Shown here: positions 32,110 through 35,998 of the stretch, piece after piece
How the letters are laid out: each line of letters starts with the position of its first letter
How positions within the stretch are numbered: position 1 is the stretch's first letter
Assembly (NCBI GenBank): GCA_937952285.1
Contig: CALFZE010000045.1
Coordinates: 1-35,998 of the forward strand
DNA from: UBA2428 sp002343545
Lineage (GTDB): Bacteria; Bdellovibrionota; UBA2428
Direction: 5' to 3'
DNA: 35,998 nt
Made by a program: the position numbers and the translations under genes
Notes under the pieces: generated by a model
What the model saw: the letters and a program-made list of their open reading frames with translations, nothing else
Database searches by the model: none
What the model was told of the DNA's origin: nothing

Positions 32110-33237
32110 ATGTCGAGCGCCCCGCTTTTGATCGATTTGGCTTCGCATCCGGAGCGAAGCGCGGAGTACGAAGCGCTCGTGGGGGCCCACTTTCCGGCGG
32201 GCCATCCGCCCTCGCGCCCCCTTCCGCCGCGCGAGGAGTTCCCCCTCCTACTCGCTTCGAACGAAGCCTCGCAGCGTCTCGCGCTTCTCGAAGGCGACCG
32301 ACTCGTGGCCACGACGGCCTATCGACTCTTCGAGTTTCCGGGGCAGCTTCGCGTGGCCGCCCTGGGGCTCGTCGTCACCCACCCCGACTTTCGCGGACGT
32401 GGGCACGCGGCCAAACTCCTCGCCGAAGGCGAGTCCCGCGCCCGCGCGCAAGGCGCCGCGCTCGCCGCGCTGTGGAGCGACCTGCTCAACTTCTATACGA
32501 AGCAGGGATACCTCGTGGGCGGGACCGAGCTCCAGTGGACCCTCGACGCGGAGGGATACTCGCTGCTGCGCGCGCGCCTGCGCGCCGAAGTCCCCGCCAC
32601 GACGAGCTACCGGGTGCGTCCGCTCGCGAACTTCGACGAGATCGCCGCCCTCGGGGAGGGACTCGGGCCGCGCCGGGAGAGCCGCCACTACGACGCCTTC
32701 ATCGCTTTGGCCGACACGGAGCTCTTCGTGGCCGAAGACGCGAGCGGTCGCGCGAAGGCCTGGGCCTTCCGGGGCAAGGGCCGCGACCTGCGCGACACCC
32801 TTCACGAGATCCGCGGCGCCACGTCCGCCGTGGCTCCGCTCCTGGCCCACTTCGCGAAGACGGGCGAAGCCCTGCGAGTCCAAGTCCCCGCCGCGTCTCC
32901 CCTGCGCGAAGAGCTCACGCATTGGCTCGGCGCCCCCGAACGCGGTCCCCTCGCCTTCTTCAAGGTGCTCTCGACCGCGAAGCTCTTGGATTGGGTCGCG
33001 CGCGAACGGCTCCTCGGGGCGTCGCTGCGTCTACGCGCGCTCGAAGGCGAGGGCTTCGAGATGGGCGACGACCGACGCACGATCTTCCGCTCGACCGACC
33101 CCGGACATCTCATTCAGCTTCTCATGGGCCCCTGGCGACCCGACGAACTCGAAGGCCTGCCCCCGGAAATCGGCCAAGCTCTGTCCCAGGCTCCGCTGCC
33201 TCTTCCTCTCTACTTCTGGGGACTCGACAGTGTTTAA
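32110..33237 (+). CDS. GNAT-family N-acetyltransferase, 375 aa
   Basis: A two-part protein. The N-terminal part (about 20-150) is a GNAT domain with the acetyl-CoA-binding signature VVTHPDFRGRGHAAKLLAEGESRARAQGA, followed by the typical beta-bulge helix region ALWSDLLNFYTKQGY. The C-terminal ~220 residues resemble a second, degenerate GNAT-like or SCP2-type half without a clear CoA motif. I start at the ATG at 32110 (GGGAG 13 bases upstream); an in-frame TTG at 32071 is possible. It could acetylate a small molecule or protein N-termini; substrate unknown. The branched-chain aminotransferase gene follows 57 bases later. Confidence 0.85.
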   Translation: MSSAPLLIDLASHPERSAEYEALVGAHFPAGHPPSRPLPPREEFPLLLASNEASQRLALLEGDRLVATTAYRLFEFPGQLRVAALGLVVTHPDFRGRGHAAKLLAEGESRARAQGAALAALWSDLLNFYTKQGYLVGGTELQWTLDAEGYSLLRARLRAEVPATTSYRVRPLANFDEIAALGEGLGPRRESRHYDAFIALADTELFVAEDASGRAKAWAFRGKGRDLRDTLHEIRGATSAVAPLLAHFAKTGEALRVQVPAASPLREELTHWLGAPERGPLAFFKVLSTAKLLDWVARERLLGASLRLRALEGEGFEMGDDRRTIFRSTDPGHLIQLLMGPWRPDELEGLPPEIGQALSQAPLPLPLYFWGLDSV

Positions 33238-33294
33238 CGCAAAGCGCATCTCGCTTTGTTTGTCCCTTGAATCTGGACTAACGTCGAAGGCGAC

Positions 33295-34341
33295 ATGACC
33301 ATTCTACGTTCCCTCAGCGAAGCCGCCGAACTCGGATTCGGAAAGTACTTTTGCCCGACGATGCTCCTTTCGCGTTACCGCGACGGCGCGTGGTCGCCGC
33401 TCGAAACGGTGCCCTACGCGCCGCTCGGGCTCGAACCGGCCTCGAAAGTTTTCCACTACGCCCAAGAGATCTTCGAAGGCTTGAAGGTTTTCCGCCAACC
33501 CGACGGAGGCCTTGCGCTTTTCCGTCCGGAAGAGAATGTCCGCCGCATGTCCCGCTCGGCCGAAATCCTGGCCCTGCCGGCCTTTCCCGAAGCGGAGTTC
33601 TTGCGCGGCCTCGATCGCTATTCGCGCGAGCTCGAGGCCTTCGTTCCCCAGGATCCCGGCGCGCTCTACCTGCGCCCGACCATGCTTGGCACTTCGCCCA
33701 CGCTCGGCGTTTCGGCCGCCAAGGAAGCCGTTTTCTTCGTGTGCGCTTCGCCCGTGGGGGGCTACTTCGGATCGCTCAAGTCGGACAAGCCGGCCGGGGT
33801 TTCGATCTGGATCACGCCGGATCACGTGCGGGCCGTGCGCGGCGGCCTCGGCGCCGCCAAATGCGGCGCGAACTACGCCGCGAGCTTGCGCGCCGTGAGC
33901 GAAGCTAAGCGCCTCGGCTTCGACAACGTGCTCTTCCTCGACGCGATCGAGCGTCGCTACTTCGAGGAACTCAGCGGCATGAACGTCTTCGTCGTGGAAG
34001 GCACGACGCTGCGGACGCCCCCGCTGGGCGACACGATCCTCGACGGGATCACCCGCAAATCCATTTTCGAGGTCGCGCGCTCCCTCGGCTACAAGGTCGA
34101 GGAAAGCCCCGTGGCGATCGACGACGTCGAACGGAAACTCGGCTCCGGCCAGCTTGGCGAAGTCTTTGCCTGCGGCACGGGGGCGTCGGTCACCGCCGTC
34201 ACGAGCCTCGGCTGGAAGGGGCAAAAGCTCCGCGTCGGCGAAGGCCAGCCCGGCCCCGTCACGACCGCGATTTACCGCGCCCTGCTCGACATCCAGTACG
34301 GCCGCAAAGAGGCGCCCAAGGGCTGGCTCCGTCCGGTTTAA
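33295..34341 (+). CDS. ilvE: Branched-chain amino acid aminotransferase
   Basis: A 348-residue PLP enzyme of fold type IV that interconverts Leu, Ile and Val with their 2-oxoacids using 2-oxoglutarate. The PLP lysine is Lys189 in GAAKCGANYAAS, the signature of the larger (eukaryote-like/BcaT) subgroup. Other landmarks are HYAQEIFEGLKVFR, YLRPTMLGTSPTLGV, the phosphate-binding region FACGTGASVTAV and GDTILDGITRKSI. The length fits the subgroup. A GAAGGCG site lies about 5 bases before the ATG. Confidence 0.95.
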   Translation: MTILRSLSEAAELGFGKYFCPTMLLSRYRDGAWSPLETVPYAPLGLEPASKVFHYAQEIFEGLKVFRQPDGGLALFRPEENVRRMSRSAEILALPAFPEAEFLRGLDRYSRELEAFVPQDPGALYLRPTMLGTSPTLGVSAAKEAVFFVCASPVGGYFGSLKSDKPAGVSIWITPDHVRAVRGGLGAAKCGANYAASLRAVSEAKRLGFDNVLFLDAIERRYFEELSGMNVFVVEGTTLRTPPLGDTILDGITRKSIFEVARSLGYKVEESPVAIDDVERKLGSGQLGEVFACGTGASVTAVTSLGWKGQKLRVGEGQPGPVTTAIYRALLDIQYGRKEAPKGWLRPV

Positions 34342-34379
34342 GGGGTCGGCCCCGGCGACTGTCCAAGAAGTAGGCAGCG

Positions 34380-34420
34380 CGAAGCGAGCCCGAGCCCGCT
34401 TCGGGCGAAGGACGTTTTTT
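34380..34420 (+). terminator. Probable terminator after ilvE with competing hairpins
   Basis: GCCCGA (34388-34393) pairs with TCGGGC (34401-34406), and TTTTTT follows at 34415-34420. An alternative, mutually exclusive stem pairs CGAAGCG (34380-34386) with CGCTTCG (34397-34403). The 8-base gap before the T-run is longer than ideal. Confidence 0.5.
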
Positions 34421-34476
34421 GCGCGGTCCGACGATTCACGGAACAGTCTAAGTCTACGATTTTAAAGGCCTTAACA

Positions 34477-34540
34477 GAGCTCGCTCCGCGAGCTCACTTG
34501 GCTCCCGCATTGCTCCCTCTCGGTTAAGCGGAACGAGAGG
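34477..34540 (+). promoter_or_regulatory. Leader of the 83-aa protein gene with two hairpins
   Basis: GAGCTCGC (34477-34484) and GCGAGCTC (34488-34495) form a perfect 8-bp stem with a TCC loop. Further on, CTCTCGGTT and AACGAGAG pair with one bulge, and the 3' arm runs into the GAGAGGAG ribosome-binding site of the gene at 34550. No clear T-run follows either stem. Confidence 0.45.
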
Positions 34541-34549
34541 AGTTCAAAG

Positions 34550-34801
34550 ATGTCGGCATTCGTGGATCGGGCGCAAAAAGTAACTTTCTACTACGGCAAC
34601 GCCATGGTGGATCTCGCGCATCTCTTGCCGGCCGACGAAGCTCCTCCGCGCCAAGCCTCGGCGGCGAGCGTCCCGGCCTCGGGCCACGACAATATGGACC
34701 AGCTTCTCAGCACGCTCGAATCGCACCTGAACGAGCTCATGTCCCACCGGCGCGACCTCGAATTCTTGCTCAAGGATCTCAAGCGCCTCCTCCCTTCGTA
34801 A
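34550..34801 (+). CDS. Small helical protein, 83 aa, unknown
   Basis: An 83-residue soluble protein with a strong GAGAGGAG ribosome-binding site about 9 bases upstream. The N-terminal part (MSAFVDRAQKVTFYYGNAMVDLAHLLPADEAPP) may be a short helix. An Ala/Ser-rich linker follows, then a heptad-like helix (MDQLLSTLESHLNELMSHRRDLEFLLKDLKRLL) that should form a coiled coil. No signal peptide or membrane segment. I do not recognise it; it resembles small adaptor or chaperone-like proteins only in shape. Confidence 0.65.
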   Translation: MSAFVDRAQKVTFYYGNAMVDLAHLLPADEAPPRQASAASVPASGHDNMDQLLSTLESHLNELMSHRRDLEFLLKDLKRLLPS

Positions 34802-34892
34802 CCACGGACCGATCGCGGCCCCGCGGCCCGTTCGTTCTCCCCTCCCCCCCCCCAACCCCCTCGGGCCATGGGGCGTGGTCGGTCTTTGGCCC

Positions 34893-34925
34893 GGACCCAC
34901 GGATGGGGTCCACTTTTCATTTTTA
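34893..34925 (+). terminator. Terminator-like hairpin just before the metalloprotease gene
   Basis: GGACCC (34893-34898), loop ACGGATG, and GGGTCC (34906-34911) are followed by ACTTTTCATTTTT. The T-rich tract ends only two or three bases before the ATG at 34928, which has no Shine-Dalgarno. It may terminate the preceding gene and also shape the next gene's leader. A C9 tract lies upstream at about 34845-34853. Confidence 0.7.
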
Positions 34926-34927
34926 AA

Positions 34928-35908
34928 ATGACGACGCTTCGAAAAACGCTCGGCCTTTACTCCCTCGCGATCGCCGCCCTCACGGGCGCGAACGCGCGCG
35001 CCGACGATGACTGCGAAACGCTCGAAGCCCGGGCCGAACGCCGGGTCAACGCCTTCTTCAAACCCCGCACCGACGCGATCCAAACCCATCTCACTTCGAG
35101 TTCGAACGTCGAGAGTCGGCCGCCCCACCACCGAAACTCGCACCTGCGCGGACTGCCGCTGTGGGAACGCGAGGCCTCGTCGCCCGCCGCGCCCGACGGC
35201 TGGGTCCGCGAAGACAAATGGAGCTGGCGCGAGCTTGAGGCGGCGCTCAAGGCCTTGCCGCCCGGGGCGCCGCTCGCGCGTTGGTCCGAGCTCTACGTGA
35301 AGGCCCGCAGCCTCGAGCTCGACGACGAAGACCGCTACGACCGGCCCGGAATCTACGCGATCGATCGCGCGGCCCGCGACGCGCTCTCGCGCGAGGAGCG
35401 CGACGAGCTCGGCCTGCCCCCCTTCGAGCCGAGCGGCGCCTTGGAACGCACGGGCCCGCGACGCTACCGCGTTTGGCTCGCGGCCGGCGAACTGGGCTCC
35501 GATCGCGCGAAGATCCAAAGCATCGTCGCGCGCTACTGGGGCGTGGCGGGCTACGCGCTCTCCGTCCGTTGGACCGAGGACGCGATCGCCGCGACGGGGC
35601 TCGAAGGCTTCGCGCCCTACGGGATTTTCCTCGCGGGCCCGGGCGAGCGCTCCTACGTTAGCGACGGCGATCGCAGCGTGAATCTCGCGTTCCCGTTGCG
35701 CGACTCGACGCTCGCGCACGAGGTCGGCCACGTGCTCGGGCTCGCCGACAACTACCACACGACGTGGGACGAAAAGCGTTGCCGTTACGTCGTCGAATCG
35801 CGTCCGTCGGACCTCATGTCGAGCTCCAAGACGGGCGTCGCGTTGCGCGAGCACTGGGAGCTCATCGAGCGCGAGCTCGCCCGCTTCGACGCGAAATCGC
35901 GGGATTGA
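34928..35908 (+). CDS. Secreted metzincin-like zinc metalloprotease
   Basis: A 326-residue exported protein. I start at the ATG at 34928, which opens the signal peptide MTTLRKTLGLYSLAIAALTGANARA|D. The C-terminal domain has the metzincin zinc motif HEVGHVLGLAD (264-274): His264, Glu265 and His268, then Gly271, with Asp274 in the third-ligand position as in snapalysin-type enzymes; His277 is close by. A Met-turn follows at Met297 (SDLMSSS). About 230 residues lie between signal and motif and could be a propeptide plus the N-terminal half of the catalytic domain. Cys29 and Cys285 might form a disulphide. It is probably a secreted or periplasmic protease. The start lacks a Shine-Dalgarno. Confidence 0.85.
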   Translation: MTTLRKTLGLYSLAIAALTGANARADDDCETLEARAERRVNAFFKPRTDAIQTHLTSSSNVESRPPHHRNSHLRGLPLWEREASSPAAPDGWVREDKWSWRELEAALKALPPGAPLARWSELYVKARSLELDDEDRYDRPGIYAIDRAARDALSREERDELGLPPFEPSGALERTGPRRYRVWLAAGELGSDRAKIQSIVARYWGVAGYALSVRWTEDAIAATGLEGFAPYGIFLAGPGERSYVSDGDRSVNLAFPLRDSTLAHEVGHVLGLADNYHTTWDEKRCRYVVESRPSDLMSSSKTGVALREHWELIERELARFDAKSRD

Positions 35909-35998
35909 TCCGCCCGTAGGCGATCGCGGCGATCGACTATCGCGGCGTCTTCAAACCTTAAGCCGGACGCAACGCCGGGTCGCCGCGCCGCCTTCGGT

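Noticed and set aside
34357..34450. Small structured RNA closed by GACTGT...ACAGTC
   Set aside because: The long-range pairing is short and interrupted, no SRP RNA or other known core is present, and an intrinsic-terminator-like stem with T6 lies inside it.

Overview
The window is a 36 kb piece of a GC-rich (roughly two-thirds G+C) Gram-negative bacterial chromosome. Lipoproteins and many Sec-exported proteins, a flagellin, an NtrC-type two-component pair, the run zapA / 5-formyl-THF cyclo-ligase / rny / ymdB / tyrS and the pair surE / M23 peptidase suggest a flagellated deltaproteobacterium-like organism. Bdellovibrionota or a relative is my best guess. This is inference from gene content, not a database match. 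I see no rRNA, tRNA, CRISPR array, complete insertion sequence or prophage.

Layout. 1-1154 (-): a secreted Pro/Gly-rich protein cut by the window edge, behind a sigma-28-like promoter. 1389-4492 (+): a histidine kinase and a sigma-54-activating response regulator, overlapping by ATGA. 4493-5069: a structured intergenic region with two perfect 12-bp hairpins and a short Arg-rich ORF. 5070-8965 (+): housekeeping block ftsY, zapA, 5-formyl-THF cyclo-ligase and rny, closed by a strong terminator. 9047-9968 (-): two small secreted paralogues lying between rny and ymdB. 10122-12649 (+): ymdB, a Cys-rich secreted protein and tyrS. 12696-16812 (-): a PilZ-like protein, a seven-repeat propeller lipoprotein, a TPR-like protein and an exported nuclease-fold protein. 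17003-17587 (+): a secreted unknown. 17584-19094 (-): a surE / M23 lipoprotein pair. 19267-24675 (+): a two-subunit 2-oxoacid:acceptor oxidoreductase and an RNase R with a long Arg/Gly-rich tail.

24716-25023 holds five copies of a 29-bp dyad element (core TTGTCCC-N8-TTTACAA), three on the plus and two on the minus strand, at 63-67 bp spacing within each group. They lie just downstream of an orphan gene for only the helix-turn-helix part of an IS630-type transposase (25032-25436, -). The divergent ubiB-like kinase starts 26 bp away. 27080-30722 (-) is a tightly coupled three-gene operon: an MGDG-synthase-type glycosyltransferase that unexpectedly carries a signal peptide, between two exported paralogues sharing a SDKxGHFFxHG motif. 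31034-32015 (-) is a flagellin gene with a sigma-28 promoter and a highly structured leader. 32110-35908 (+): a GNAT protein, a branched-chain aminotransferase, a small helical protein and a secreted metzincin-like protease.

The strongest leads for something undescribed are the 29-bp dyad array with its orphan transposase-like DNA-binding protein, and the exported-glycosyltransferase operon. Also notable: three genes (surE, ubiB and the first gene of the glycosyltransferase operon) have a -10-like hexamer exactly six bases before the ATG and no Shine-Dalgarno sequence, which points to leaderless mRNAs.
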